Of a stretch of 20,116 nucleotides of DNA, positions 1 to 8,757 are shown in pieces. Position 1 is the first letter of the stretch. Every line of letters begins with the position of its first letter. Source of the DNA: Physcocola sp002396385 (GTDB lineage: Bacteria; Bacteroidota; Bacteroidia; Bacteroidales; Paludibacteraceae); contig CAMNDM010000057.1 in the NCBI GenBank assembly GCA_946535435.1, positions 1 to 20,116 on the forward strand. The letters are read 5' to 3'. Position numbers and translations under genes: made by a program. A model generated the notes under the pieces. That model did no database searches. It was not told the DNA's origin and worked only from the letters and a program-made list of their open reading frames with translations.

Positions 1-26
1 ATCACAAAAGTCGTACGAAAAATGTG

Positions 27-34
27 TAAATTTG
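27..34 (+). promoter_or_regulatory. Putative -7 promoter element of the AAA/DUF4143 gene
   Basis: TAAATTTG is an exact match to the Bacteroidota -7 consensus TAnnTTTG. No TTG is visible at the expected -33 distance, but the window begins only 26 bases upstream. Transcription would start near 41, downstream of an in-frame ATG at 22, so the next ATG at 61 is the better start. Confidence 0.4.
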
Positions 35-60
35 TTCCGCTAACAGTAAAATGCTACAAT

Positions 61-1347
61 ATGGAAAGACTTTCATTTAAGGATTTGCTGGACTGGAAGA
101 ACAAAAAGAACCGGAAACCTTTGTTGGTGGAAGGCGCACGGCAGGTTGGAAAAACCTGGCTGGTTAAAGAGTTTGGAAAACGCTGTTATAAAGAAGTCGC
201 CTACGTCAATTTTGAGGAAAGAAAACAGCTAAGGAATCTTTTCGACGAAGATTTCGATATGGAACGGATTCTTTTTGCTATAAAGACCGCTACTAAGACA
301 AATATGGTACCGGGTGAGACGCTGATCTTTTTAGATGAGATTCAGGAGGCCCATGAGGGGCTTACTGCCCTGAAGTATTTTGCTGAAAATGCTCCCGAAC
401 ACCATGTTATTACTGCCGGTTCGTTGTTAGGGGTTGAACTTCATAGGAAAACCTCGTTTCCGGTGGGAAAAATAGAGTTTATGGTGCTTAGACCTTTGTC
501 TTTCGCCGAATTTCTGATGGCGGTCGGCGAACAGCAGCTAGGGGAGTTGCTTTGTCTGAAAAAATGGTCTACTGTGCGTCTTTTTTCCGACCAGTTGAAA
601 ATGCGCCTGAGGCAGTACTATTTTGTGGGGGGAATGCCCGAGGCGGTGAAACTCTTTGCTGAAAACAACGACTTGCAGGAGGTGAGACAAGTGCAGCATG
701 CTATTCTGGCTACTTACGAAAGGGACTTTTCTAAACATGCTCCTACTGAAATTGTGCCTAGAATCAGACAACTCTGGAATTCTCTTCCAGCGCAATTGAG
801 CAAGGAAAACAGAAAATTTATTTATGGATTGGTTCGTGAGGGCGCCAGGGCTCGGGAGTACGAAATTGCAATTGATTGGATAAGGGATTGTGGACTCATT
901 CACCAGATATGTCGTGTGAAGGCGCCTAGAATCCCTTTGAAAAGTTACGAAGATAGGTCGTCGTTCAAAATTTACTTGCTAGATGTCGGACTTTTGTCTG
1001 CTATGTGCGATTTGGACCAAGAAACGCTTTTGAAGGGGAATTTGGTGTTTACCGAATTTAAGGGCGCGCTTACGGAACAGTATGTGATGCAGGAACTGGT
1101 TGGCAAATTTCCGCTGTTTTATTGGTCTAAAGACAAGTCGGAGCAGGAAGTCGATTTCTTAATCCAGCACAATGGAGTGGTGGTCCCTATTGAGGTGAAG
1201 GCTGAAGAGAACCTTCAAGCCAAGCGCCTTAAATCTTTTGTGCGGGAAAATAGTTCTACCAATGCTGTCAGAACCTCTATGTCCGATTACAGGGAAGAGT
1301 CTTGGATGACGAACGTCCCTCTTTACGCTATCCAATCCTACTTCTAG
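61..1347 (+). CDS. AAA+ ATPase with C-terminal DUF4143
   Basis: A 428-residue protein of the widespread bacterial and archaeal ATP-binding family made of an AAA_14-type ATPase domain followed by DUF4143. The Walker A motif GARQVGKT is at about residues 25-32 and Walker B (FLDEIQ) has its acidic pair at about 92-93. The C-terminal part carries EVDFLI (Asp about 365) and then PIEVKAE, the D...ExK arrangement of a restriction-endonuclease-like fold that is usual in DUF4143. The length is normal and the C-terminus looks complete. An upstream ATG at 22 is in frame, but it precedes the expected transcription start of the TAnnTTTG element at 27-34, so I chose 61. No operon partner is visible. The cellular role of the family is poorly known; many strains carry several paralogues, and links to toxin-antitoxin or mobile-DNA functions have been suggested. 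The family call is firm, the function is not. Confidence 0.88.
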   Translation: MERLSFKDLLDWKNKKNRKPLLVEGARQVGKTWLVKEFGKRCYKEVAYVNFEERKQLRNLFDEDFDMERILFAIKTATKTNMVPGETLIFLDEIQEAHEGLTALKYFAENAPEHHVITAGSLLGVELHRKTSFPVGKIEFMVLRPLSFAEFLMAVGEQQLGELLCLKKWSTVRLFSDQLKMRLRQYYFVGGMPEAVKLFAENNDLQEVRQVQHAILATYERDFSKHAPTEIVPRIRQLWNSLPAQLSKENRKFIYGLVREGARAREYEIAIDWIRDCGLIHQICRVKAPRIPLKSYEDRSSFKIYLLDVGLLSAMCDLDQETLLKGNLVFTEFKGALTEQYVMQELVGKFPLFYWSKDKSEQEVDFLIQHNGVVVPIEVKAEENLQAKRLKSFVRENSSTNAVRTSMSDYREESWMTNVPLYAIQSYF

Positions 1348-1358
1348 TCCAGCAATAC

Positions 1359-1378
1359 CGCTACGAGCCAACCCTGCA
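1359..1378 (+). repeat. Orphan 3' tail of the hairpin element
   Basis: Eleven bases after the ATPase stop codon, these 20 bases match the last 20 bases of the complete elements found elsewhere in the window (the end of the third hairpin plus ACGAGCCAACC and CTGCA). The rest of the element is missing, so this is a truncated copy. The following 1379-1455 shows no gene. Confidence 0.7.
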
Positions 1379-1455
1379 ACTGCAGTATGGTATAGCCCAA
1401 GTTGGCTGCAATGCCTATAGGCTTAAGTCCCTCTTGTGTGTGTTGTAGGAAGTTC

Positions 1456-1573
1456 CCGTCTGGAAGACGGTATCTCCATAACCGGGTATGGTGAAATGGT
1501 TCTGCCATTTCATCGTGCCCGGATGCCGGCATGAACTATGTGCGTTTGGAAAACGCTACGTGCCAATCTTGCA
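1456..1573 (+). repeat. Three-hairpin intergenic element, copy 1
   Basis: Full copy of the repeat family. Hairpin 1 is CCGTCT-GGA-AGACGG (1456-1470). Hairpin 2 is a long stem from CCGGGTATG to CGTGCCCGG enclosing TGAAATGG/CCATTTCA. Hairpin 3 is GCGTTT-GGA-AAACGC (1542-1556). In this copy one base of the central stem is G instead of A, giving a G-T (wobble) pair rather than a break. The tail has TGCCAATC where most copies have GCCAACC. No protein-coding potential is convincing here. Confidence 0.85.
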
Positions 1574-1822
1574 GAAGTCGAGCCCTATGAGGACAGCGCA
1601 AACAGGAACAGAAATCGCACGCGTCAGTTGCCTGTACCTTTGTACCTGTGTTCATGTACTGGCCTAGCCTGTAAGGCTATACCTTTGTAACCGTGGGCAC
1701 CGCCCACGGTAAGACCCATATCCTCCCCCCTCAGCCTGTAAGGCTGTACCTTGCCATGCATGCCCCCGTCTTAGTCCTATCCCCTGTTACCAGTCCCTTG
1801 CGACCTGTTGTTTCGTCGCCAT
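1574..1822 (+). repeat. Linker module of the repeat family, with small hairpins
   Basis: This 249-bp stretch is homologous to the linkers in the 10-11.4 kb array. It contains AGCCT-GTA-AGGCT twice (1666-1678 and 1733-1745), CCGTGGGC-ACC-GCCCACGG (1691-1709), a GTAC-CTTT-GTAC palindrome, and the lead-in CCTGTTACCAGTCCCTTGCG that precedes several elements. It carries no gene. Confidence 0.7.
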
Positions 1823-1942
1823 CCGTCTGGAAGACGGTATCTCGATAACCGGGTATGATGAAATGGCCCCAGCCATTTCATCGTGCCCGGCTGCCCGCAC
1901 GAACTAAGTGCGTTTGGAAAACGCTACGAGCCAACCCTGCAG
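1823..1942 (+). repeat. Three-hairpin intergenic element, copy 2
   Basis: Full copy: hairpin 1 at 1823-1837, central stem with ATGAAATGGC/GCCATTTCAT and loop CCCA, hairpin 3 at 1910-1924, tail ACGAGCCAACCCTGCAG. It has the same orientation as copy 1. Confidence 0.85.
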
Positions 1943-2127
1943 TCGTGTCGAGCCCTGAAAGGACAGCGCAAACAGAAACAGAAATCGCACGTGTCTGTTG
2001 CCTGTACCTTGCCCCGCCCGCCACCGGTTATCAGCGGCAGCAGATAGCCAAGTGCCACATCCGTTAGAACACGAAACGCACGAAAAAAACGAACTCGGCC
2101 CAACTTCCATCGTGTCATAGACTCAAC
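1943..2127 (+). repeat. Decayed linker module up to the hisS terminator
   Basis: The first part (to about 2016) repeats the linker opening: TCGAGCCCTGAAAGGACAGC, then CAGAAATCGCACGTGTC. After that similarity to the family fades and I see nothing else before the terminator at 2128. Short open frames here fall inside repeats and look spurious. Confidence 0.5.
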
Positions 2128-2160
2128 AAAAAAGCCAAAGGTTTGCGCCTTTGGCTTTTT
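2128..2160 (-). terminator. Rho-independent terminator of the tsaB-hisS operon
   Basis: GCCAAAGG (2134-2141) pairs with CCTTTGGC (2148-2155) around a six-base loop. It is flanked by A-runs on one side and T-runs on the other, so it can work in both directions. It lies 17 bases beyond the hisS stop and reads as a stem followed by TTTTTT on the minus strand. Confidence 0.85.
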
Positions 2161-2177
2161 AGGATTGTTGTTTGTTG

Positions 2178-3542
2178 TTATTTCTTCAGTTTCGCAATCA
2201 GTTCGTCGATGCTGACCAGCGTCTGTTCGCCCGACACCATATCTTTCAGCATCACCTTCTTTTCGGCCACCTCCGTTTCGCCCACAATGGCAACGTAAGG
2301 AGTACCCTTGCCGTTGGCATAGGCCATCTGCTTCTTTATCTTCACACATTCAGGGTAGATTTCGGCCGGTATGCCCGCCGCCCTTACCTGTTTCAGGCAC
2401 TGCAAGGCATAAGCGAATTCGTTTTCGCCGAATGTTGTGAAGACGAGTTGGGTGCTCTGGAGCAGTTCCTCGGGGTAGAGGTTCAGCTGGTTCAGCACAT
2501 CGTAGATGCGGTCAGCACCGAACGAGATACCCACACCCGACAGACCCGATACACCGAACACGCCCGTCAGGTTGTCGTAACGGCCGCCACCGGTAATGCT
2601 GCCAATCTCCACATCTTTAGCCTTCACCTCGAAGATGGCGCCGGTGTAGTAGTTCAGACCGCGGGCCAGCGTCAGGTCGAGTTCTATTTCGGTAGCCACC
2701 CCAAGCTGTTCGGCCAGGTTGAGGATGGTAGAGCATTCTTCCACACCTTTTACGCCGGTTTCCGATGCTGCAAGCACCTCTTTGATGGTAGCGAGCTTCT
2801 CTTTGTTCGTCCCCTTCAGAGAGATGATGGGCTGCAACTTCTCGATGGCAGCAGCGCTGACGCCCTTCTCGGCGAGTTCGGCGTTGACGTTGTCAAGGCC
2901 TATCTTGTCGAGTTTGTCGATGGCGACAGTGATGTCTACAATCTTGTCGGCGGCACCGATAACCTCGGCAATGCCGCTCAATATCTTGCGGTTGTTCAGC
3001 TTAATGACGACGTTGATCTTCAAACGGCGGTACACCTCGTCAACAATCTGTATGAGTTCCACCTCGTTCAGCAGGCTTTCGCTGCCCACTACGTCGACGT
3101 CGCACTGGTAGAATTCGCGGTAACGGCCCTTCTGTGGGCGGTCGGCACGCCATACGGGCTGTATCTGGAAGCGTTTGAACGGCAGAACCAAGTTTTCCTT
3201 GTTCATCACCACAAAACGTGCGAACGGAACGGTGAGGTCGTAGCGCAGACCCTTTTCCGAAATGTCGTGCATCAGTTTCACACTGTCGCGGTTCTCAAGG
3301 GCCGACGGATTGGCGTGGAGCAGGTAGTCGCCGCTGTTCAAAATCTTGAAGAGCAGTTTGTCGCCCTCGTCGCCATACTTTCCCATCAGGGTGCTGAGGT
3401 TCTCCATTGCCGGGGTCTCAATCTGTTGGAAACCGTATAGGCGGAAAACACTTTTGATGGTGTCGAAAATATAGTTTCTACGCGCCATTTCAACTGGGGC
3501 GAAGTCTCTTGTTCCCTTTGGAATAGATGGTTTTGTTGCCAT
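2178..3542 (-). CDS. hisS: Histidine--tRNA ligase
   Basis: Class II aminoacyl-tRNA synthetase that charges tRNA-His with histidine in the cytoplasm. The 454-residue product has normal length. Visible motifs: GTRDF near the N-terminus (residues 10-14); LTVPFARF (103-110); motif 2 WRADRPQKGRYREFYQCD (131-148); the histidine-specific ARGLNYYTG (about 293-301); GGGRYDNL (about 318-325); and the motif 3 region GISFGADRI (about 338-346). The last 100 residues form the anticodon-binding domain. The ATG at 3542 gives the usual MATKPSIPKGTRDF start. It lies 17 bases downstream of tsaB on the same strand and probably shares its promoter, with a strong terminator just after the stop. A long open frame on the opposite strand (2172-3440) is a shadow of this gene. 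Confidence 0.97.
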   Translation of the reverse strand: MATKPSIPKGTRDFAPVEMARRNYIFDTIKSVFRLYGFQQIETPAMENLSTLMGKYGDEGDKLLFKILNSGDYLLHANPSALENRDSVKLMHDISEKGLRYDLTVPFARFVVMNKENLVLPFKRFQIQPVWRADRPQKGRYREFYQCDVDVVGSESLLNEVELIQIVDEVYRRLKINVVIKLNNRKILSGIAEVIGAADKIVDITVAIDKLDKIGLDNVNAELAEKGVSAAAIEKLQPIISLKGTNKEKLATIKEVLAASETGVKGVEECSTILNLAEQLGVATEIELDLTLARGLNYYTGAIFEVKAKDVEIGSITGGGRYDNLTGVFGVSGLSGVGISFGADRIYDVLNQLNLYPEELLQSTQLVFTTFGENEFAYALQCLKQVRAAGIPAEIYPECVKIKKQMAYANGKGTPYVAIVGETEVAEKKVMLKDMVSGEQTLVSIDELIAKLKK

Positions 3543-3559
3543 TTCTTATATGTATCTTC

Positions 3560-4255
3560 TTAAAATAGTTTCTTTTGACTGTGTTCGGCTACGAACTCTT
3601 TGAGGTAGAACGGCTCGAAGTAGGCTACATCCTCAAATTCGCCCGCCTTGTATTGCCGCTCGGCCAGTGGCGCCACGTCTTTTGCCAGTGGCACTATGCC
3701 GTCGATGAAGCTGATGTTGCGGTCCGTCAGGGCGTTTTTACACTTCTCGGAACCGTTGCCGAAGCAGACCACTTGGTGTGCTTGGGTTATGTCGGCGAAA
3801 CTGCCGCTTTCTATGATGGTGGCTGCCGTTTCTCTCTGCTGGACCAAGCTGAGGTCGTAGAAGGCGTTATACACCTCCATGCGTCTGGCGTCTATCATTG
3901 GGCAGAGCCATGCGCCGTCGGCTATCTCGCAATGGGTGCGGATGACGCCGCTCGCCATCGCTTTCAGCGTGTTCACCGCTATTAGTTTGGCATCGGCACC
4001 GTAGCAGAGGCCTTTGGCGGTCGACACGCCTATGCGCAGGCCCGTATAGGAACCAGGTCCGCAACTGACGGCTACCGCGTCTAGTTTCAATCCTTTGGCG
4101 CGTACCTCGTCTAACAGCTCTTTCACGTAACCGCCTAGCACAACCGAATGGTTCTGACCCTTGTAGTCTTCCTTGTTCGCTACTATCTCTCCATCGACAC
4201 TCAGGCAGGCGCTGCACACGGTGGTCGATGTCTCTATGCTGATTATAGTTGCCAT
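3560..4255 (-). CDS. tsaB: tRNA threonylcarbamoyladenosine biosynthesis protein TsaB
   Basis: TsaB is the partner of TsaD and TsaE in making t6A at position 37 of ANN-decoding tRNAs. It is a catalytically inactive TsaD paralogue with an ASKHA fold that serves as a scaffold. The 231-residue product starts MATIISIETST, the usual TsaB beginning, and has the signature SCGPGSYTGLRIG at residues 64-76. The frame can be extended to a TTG at 4276, but the ATG at 4255 fits both the family start and the -7 promoter element at 4288-4295. It is the first gene of a two-gene unit with hisS. It lacks the metal-binding HxxxH motif of TsaD, which supports TsaB. Confidence 0.95.
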   Translation of the reverse strand: MATIISIETSTTVCSACLSVDGEIVANKEDYKGQNHSVVLGGYVKELLDEVRAKGLKLDAVAVSCGPGSYTGLRIGVSTAKGLCYGADAKLIAVNTLKAMASGVIRTHCEIADGAWLCPMIDARRMEVYNAFYDLSLVQQRETAATIIESGSFADITQAHQVVCFGNGSEKCKNALTDRNISFIDGIVPLAKDVAPLAERQYKAGEFEDVAYFEPFYLKEFVAEHSQKKLF

Positions 4256-4287
4256 TTTTTTCTGAAAACTTGTCAAAATTCAAACTG

Positions 4288-4295
4288 CAAAAGTA
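4288..4295 (-). promoter_or_regulatory. Putative -7 promoter element of tsaB-hisS
   Basis: On the minus strand these bases read TACTTTTG, an exact TAnnTTTG match. They lie 32 bases upstream of the tsaB ATG, leaving a leader of about 26 bases. No clear TTG is seen at -33. Confidence 0.55.
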
Positions 4296-4419
4296 TAATT
4301 TTTCGAGCAGATTTCCTTATAAAACATCCGACTATACCTTATTATCTTCTTATTTTTCTGCTTTTTTGTTTTTTGCCTGTTTTTCTTTGATTTTCTGCAG
4401 TTGAATGATTAACTTACAA

Positions 4420-4427
4420 AATATTTG
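4420..4427 (+). promoter_or_regulatory. Possible -7 element of the M60-like peptidase gene
   Basis: AATATTTG differs from TAnnTTTG at one position. A TTG lies upstream, but its spacing of 16 is shorter than the usual 19-21. The distance to the ATG at 4468 (40 bases) is reasonable. A weak call. Confidence 0.3.
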
Positions 4428-4467
4428 AACCGTAGGGTTACTAACCGTGTTTATTTTATCTAAGTGT

Positions 4468-7400
4468 ATGAAAATAAAGTATCTGATTAATATTGCGGCT
4501 GCTCTTTCCTGTTTTGTGGCGGGTGGCCAGGCGTTGTGGGCGGAAACGGCTGTTGAATTGCAGACGGCCGGCTCTTTGTCTACTGTGCTGACCACAACCG
4601 ACGAGGCTGTGAAAATTTCAGGGCCGATTAACGGTTCCGATGTCTTGTTCCTTCGCTCGCTGATTGACGACAACAAGGTCCATTCGCTCGATTTGTCTGA
4701 TGCCAGCATCGTGTCTGGTGGCTCGGCCTACTACGAAGACTATGTGACGGACGACGGCGTACTGGGCAAATATATGTTCTATTCCTGCGCTAATCTGCAG
4801 TACGTTAAACTGCCCGTCTCTGTGACTTCTGTCCCTGAAAGGGCGTTTTCGCATTCGGGCCTGAAAAAAATTGAAATACCGAGCAACATCACTTCGCTGG
4901 GCTTCGATGCCTTCGCCTATTGCAAGTCGCTCGATACCGTCATTGTCGGCCGCAGGGTGGCCAACCTCGCACAAGGCGCTTTCTACAGCTCGTCGGTCAA
5001 GGTGGCGTATGTGAAGACGTCGTCGGTGCCCTCTATTGCCAGCTACCTCTTCTCCTCTAAACCCGTTATCAATGTCTATACTGACGTGATGGCGGATTTT
5101 TTGGATTCCGACTGGGCGAAGTTCGGCACTATTACTGGTGAACTCGAAGCCCTCTATCCGCTCGATGTCGATACGGTTTTTGCCATTCGGAAACAGCTTG
5201 AAAACTATTTTGCCGACTATGCCTGTACCCAGCTGAAAAGTGCGTACACGACTATGGACGATGGCCAACTGTCGGCCGAGATGAAGGCGGCCGGTGTGCC
5301 CGATGCCTTGGTTGCCGTTGCCTTGAAGGTGAAAAACGAAAACTGGGCGCCTTATGAGAAAGATTTCCGCATCCACAACTATAAGGCTTACAGCGATGCC
5401 AACTACTGGAACAAAAAACTGAATGCTTCTGGCGGCTCGTATATGGGAAATCCAACGGGCATCTATTCCGATGGCGGACTGCTCTATGTGTTTGTCGGTG
5501 CTGATGTCTCTGACGATGCGACCCTCTACTTTAAGGGGTGCGAGGGCAACAGCCTTATTACGGGTGCTAAAAGCGGTGTGAAACTCTCGAAGGGTCTCAA
5601 CATTGTGGAGGGCACGAAAGATGCGCTCTACTACGTGCTCTACACGGCCGACACCCGGTCTCAGACGAAAAAGCTGGACGAATGGCCCGATATTAAAATC
5701 CATGTCGAGGGCGGTGTGGTCAACGGCTACTACGATGTGGCCCGCCATAGCGACAGCGACTATCTCGCCATCTTGAACAATGCGACCCACGACCTCTTTA
5801 CTGTGAAGGGTGGTGAGGCGCTCTTCAATTTCAAGACCTCGACTTATAAAACCGTCTGGCCCGAGTCCATCGATAAGAGTGTCGTCTGGTTCGACAGCCT
5901 TACGGTTTGGGAAAAGGAGTTGATGGGCTTCTGCGAGTCGGTCGCTAACGGTTCAAGGGCGCAGGCCCCATTCTGCCTGACCGGTGGCGAGGCCATTTTC
6001 CCTATCTACTACAACAATCCGAACTTTGCCATCGAGGGCAACGAGTCCGATGCCGGTTATGCCAACTCTTCTACCTACCGGACCAGTTACAACTCGGTAG
6101 GGTGCATAAGGAACAGTTTCGTCGTGCAGGAGGGTATGGACGACTGGTGCGCCGCACACGAGTGTGGACACAACAACCAGGGTGCTATCAACCTCGAAAG
6201 CTGTGGCGAGGTCTCTAACAACCTCTTCTCGAATGTCATCTGCCACCTCGACGGTATCACGACCACCAAGGGATATCCGCTGTCGACGACCATGAACGAC
6301 TATGCCAACCATGTGCCGTTCTTCAGCCGTGACATTACCAGCAAAATGCGTATGTACTACCAACTCTACCTCTACTATCACCAAGGACAGAAAAATACGT
6401 CGTTCTACCCTGAACTTTTCAAAGCTTTGCGTGAAGATCCGCTGACTTTGTGGGGCAATGCCGACAATAGCGCCCTGAAGTTCGTCAGAAAGGTGTGCGA
6501 GGTGGCCCAGGAAGACCTGACCGATTTCTTTGCAGCATGGGGATTCTTCGAACCATGCGACCTCACCATCGACGATTACGGCACCTACTCGCTGACCGTG
6601 ACCCAGGAAGACATCGACCAGACGCTGGCTGAAATTGCTCAATATCCGAAGAAAAACTGCGAGATCCTTTTTGTGGAGGACCGTATCGACTATATACCTA
6701 CGACCAGTTTCCTGACTACGCCTGGTGAAAAACGCAGCGGCTCTAGCCAAGTGGGGCAGTGCGGCGACTTGGGTCAGTTCTCTGACTTCTTCCCTGAGGC
6801 GCTGCAGGTTTCAGACTACTCTTACACACGGGCCGATTCGCTCTTCGCTATGACGGGAACGGGCGGCGTCGGCTTCCTCGTGCTCGATAAGGAGGGCAAA
6901 ATGGTCTATGCCGCCAACTCGCTGAATTTCTGTATACCTTCTGCTATTGGCGACGATTTCACCATTTACTCTGTTGATTCCGATGGCGCTATGCACGAGG
7001 CGGCTAAACTGGAGGGTGGTGTCGAGGTGGTGCACATGACGGACCCCGGCACGCTTGCCGACTCGCTTTCCAACAGCGTTATTAAGGCGGTTATCAGTGG
7101 CCCGATCAACGGCTCGGATGTGAAAACCCTCAGACGACTTATTGACGAGGAACACCTGCAGTCGTTAGACCTTTCGGAAGCCTCTATTGTCAGTGGTGGC
7201 GATGAATACGCCGAGGGCTACAAAACGTCTTCCGGTGTCATCGGAAACGAGATGTTCGCTAATTATTCGGGGTTGGTCGCTATAAAGCTGCCTCAAGACA
7301 TCTCTGCTATCAATAAACAGGCATTCTCCCATTCTGGTTTGAAGGAGGTGACGGTTCCCGACGGCGTGACCAGCATCGGCTTCGATGCCTTCGCTTATTG

Positions 7401-7785
7401 CGACCAACTTGACCAGGTGACAATTGGTCCGGCTGTCGAAAAAATAGCCCAGGGAGCGTTCTACTCCTCATCGGTTAAAGATGCCTACGTGAAGGCGGAA
7501 AACCCTCCGGCTGTCGGCTCGTACCTCTTCTCGTCGAAGCCTGTCATTCATGTCTACAAGAAGTCGCTCGACGACTATCTGGCTAGCGATTGGGCCAAGT
7601 TCGGAACCATTGTCGGTGACCTCGACGATTGGGAGACGCTGACCTCTGTCCATGGGGTACTGGCTGGCGGGGCTGATGCAAAGGCGGACGGTGCTGTTTA
7701 CGATGTGTCTGGCAGAAGGGTTGGCGCTTTACTGCCTTTCCGCACCTACATCCGTAATGGTCGGAAGTTCGTCTTCGTTCCCTGA
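4468..7785 (+). CDS. Secreted M60-like (enhancin-type) metallopeptidase flanked by two BspA-like leucine-rich modules
   Basis: An 1105-residue secreted protein. Residues 1 to about 25 are a signal peptide (Lys-rich start, hydrophobic core, QALWA end). A BspA-like LRR_5 module spans about 50-245, with ISGPINGSDV, AFSHSGLKKIEIPSNITSLG and FDAFAYC. The M60/enhancin region is about 310-720 and carries the zinc site HECGH at 564-568, followed after 12 residues by a Glu (581) in GEVSNNLFS, which fits HExxH(x)nE. A second LRR_5 module (about 876-1065) is clearly homologous to the first. The end, VYDVSGRRVG...YIRNGRKFVFVP, resembles a type IX sorting domain. Known M60-like enzymes cut mucin-type O-glycoproteins, so a host- or mucin-glycoprotein target is inferred. 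The ATG at 4468 is preferred over an in-frame GTG at 4447 because it begins the signal peptide. A 7-bp stem (7776-7796) encloses the stop codon but has no immediate T-run. The gene is monocistronic and divergent from tsaB. Confidence 0.9.
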   Translation: MKIKYLINIAAALSCFVAGGQALWAETAVELQTAGSLSTVLTTTDEAVKISGPINGSDVLFLRSLIDDNKVHSLDLSDASIVSGGSAYYEDYVTDDGVLGKYMFYSCANLQYVKLPVSVTSVPERAFSHSGLKKIEIPSNITSLGFDAFAYCKSLDTVIVGRRVANLAQGAFYSSSVKVAYVKTSSVPSIASYLFSSKPVINVYTDVMADFLDSDWAKFGTITGELEALYPLDVDTVFAIRKQLENYFADYACTQLKSAYTTMDDGQLSAEMKAAGVPDALVAVALKVKNENWAPYEKDFRIHNYKAYSDANYWNKKLNASGGSYMGNPTGIYSDGGLLYVFVGADVSDDATLYFKGCEGNSLITGAKSGVKLSKGLNIVEGTKDALYYVLYTADTRSQTKKLDEWPDIKIHVEGGVVNGYYDVARHSDSDYLAILNNATHDLFTVKGGEALFNFKTSTYKTVWPESIDKSVVWFDSLTVWEKELMGFCESVANGSRAQAPFCLTGGEAIFPIYYNNPNFAIEGNESDAGYANSSTYRTSYNSVGCIRNSFVVQEGMDDWCAAHECGHNNQGAINLESCGEVSNNLFSNVICHLDGITTTKGYPLSTTMNDYANHVPFFSRDITSKMRMYYQLYLYYHQGQKNTSFYPELFKALREDPLTLWGNADNSALKFVRKVCEVAQEDLTDFFAAWGFFEPCDLTIDDYGTYSLTVTQEDIDQTLAEIAQYPKKNCEILFVEDRIDYIPTTSFLTTPGEKRSGSSQVGQCGDLGQFSDFFPEALQVSDYSYTRADSLFAMTGTGGVGFLVLDKEGKMVYAANSLNFCIPSAIGDDFTIYSVDSDGAMHEAAKLEGGVEVVHMTDPGTLADSLSNSVIKAVISGPINGSDVKTLRRLIDEEHLQSLDLSEASIVSGGDEYAEGYKTSSGVIGNEMFANYSGLVAIKLPQDISAINKQAFSHSGLKEVTVPDGVTSIGFDAFAYCDQLDQVTIGPAVEKIAQGAFYSSSVKDAYVKAENPPAVGSYLFSSKPVIHVYKKSLDDYLASDWAKFGTIVGDLDDWETLTSVHGVLAGGADAKADGAVYDVSGRRVGALLPFRTYIRNGRKFVFVP

Positions 7786-7846
7786 TTACGGGAACGCTGA
7801 TTTCCGTTTTTTCCATGCTGGGCGGAATTATCTCGCAATAAAGTTT

Positions 7847-7854
7847 TATCTTTG
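7847..7854 (+). promoter_or_regulatory. Putative -7 promoter element of yicC-gmk-nadD
   Basis: TATCTTTG is an exact TAnnTTTG match, 21 bases before the yicC ATG, giving a leader of about 15 bases. No TTG is seen at -33. Confidence 0.55.
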
Positions 7855-7875
7855 TGCTAATTAATTTCAGATATC

Positions 7876-8757
7876 ATGATTTTGTCAATGACTGGCTTTG
7901 GTAAAGCCACTTGTGAACTAAAAAATAAGAAAATTACTATTGAGATTAAGTCGCTCAATAGCAAACAACTCGATTTGTCGACCCGTGTTCCGTCTTATTA
8001 CAAGGAGAAGGAACTGGAAATGCGTAACTATATTGCGAAAACGCTTGAAAGGGGTAAGATTGACTTGTCTTTCTGCGTTGAGACGATCGGCTGTGAAACC
8101 GGTTTGCAACTCAATGCCCCTATGATGAAGGCCTACAAGTGCCAGATTGAGGAGGCCGCTGCCGTGGCTGGTGTGCAGATTCCTGCCGACTACGACTGGA
8201 TCTCCACTTTGCTGCGTATGCCCGATGTGCAGCGTAACGAGCAGCAGGAACTCGATGAGGACGATTGGGCGAAAGTGTTCGACGCTTTCAAAACGGCTGT
8301 CGGCGCTTTGGTGGAATACCGTAAAAAAGAAGGGGTGTCGCTCCGCAATGTCTTCACCGATAAGGTTAACAATATAGCCGACTTGTTAAGCACTATCGAC
8401 CCTTATGAGAAAGAAAGGGTGGAGCTCATCAAACAGCGCATCGCCGACAACCTCGCCTCGTTGGGTGGGGTCGATTACGATAAGAACCGTTTCGAACAGG
8501 AAATGATTTATTACATTGAGAAACTCGATGTGAACGAAGAGAAAAACCGTCTGCGCCAGCACCTGAAGTATTTTAAGGAGACGATGGACATTCCCGAACA
8601 GTCGACTGGTAAAAAACTGGGTTTCATCGCACAGGAAATGGGACGCGAAATCAATACCCTGGGCTCTAAGTCGAACCACTCTGAAATGCAGAAGATTGTG
8701 GTGAAGATGAAAGACGAACTGGAACAGATTAAGGAACAGGTTCTAAATGCGCTTTAA
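7876..8757 (+). CDS. YicC family endoribonuclease
   Basis: A 293-residue protein beginning MILSMTGFGKA, the hallmark of the YicC family N-terminal domain. Its C-terminal DUF1732 region (about 206-293) has GKKLGFIAQEMGREINTLGS followed by a VVKMKDELEQIKEQV helix. E. coli YicC is an endoribonuclease involved in RNA decay; the same activity here is inferred from the family. It is the first gene of a unit with gmk (overlapping by one base) and nadD, an arrangement common in Bacteroidota. The length matches the family and all conserved blocks are present. Confidence 0.93.
   Translation: MILSMTGFGKATCELKNKKITIEIKSLNSKQLDLSTRVPSYYKEKELEMRNYIAKTLERGKIDLSFCVETIGCETGLQLNAPMMKAYKCQIEEAAAVAGVQIPADYDWISTLLRMPDVQRNEQQELDEDDWAKVFDAFKTAVGALVEYRKKEGVSLRNVFTDKVNNIADLLSTIDPYEKERVELIKQRIADNLASLGGVDYDKNRFEQEMIYYIEKLDVNEEKNRLRQHLKYFKETMDIPEQSTGKKLGFIAQEMGREINTLGSKSNHSEMQKIVVKMKDELEQIKEQVLNAL

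Noticed and set aside
2172..3440. Long 422-aa open frame opposite hisS
   Set aside because: It is fully antisense to a well-supported hisS, has no recognisable domain and is an effect of that gene's codon usage.
4447..4467. GTG start for the M60-like gene
   Set aside because: It would add seven residues ahead of a good signal peptide; the ATG at 4468 gives the standard Lys-rich start.
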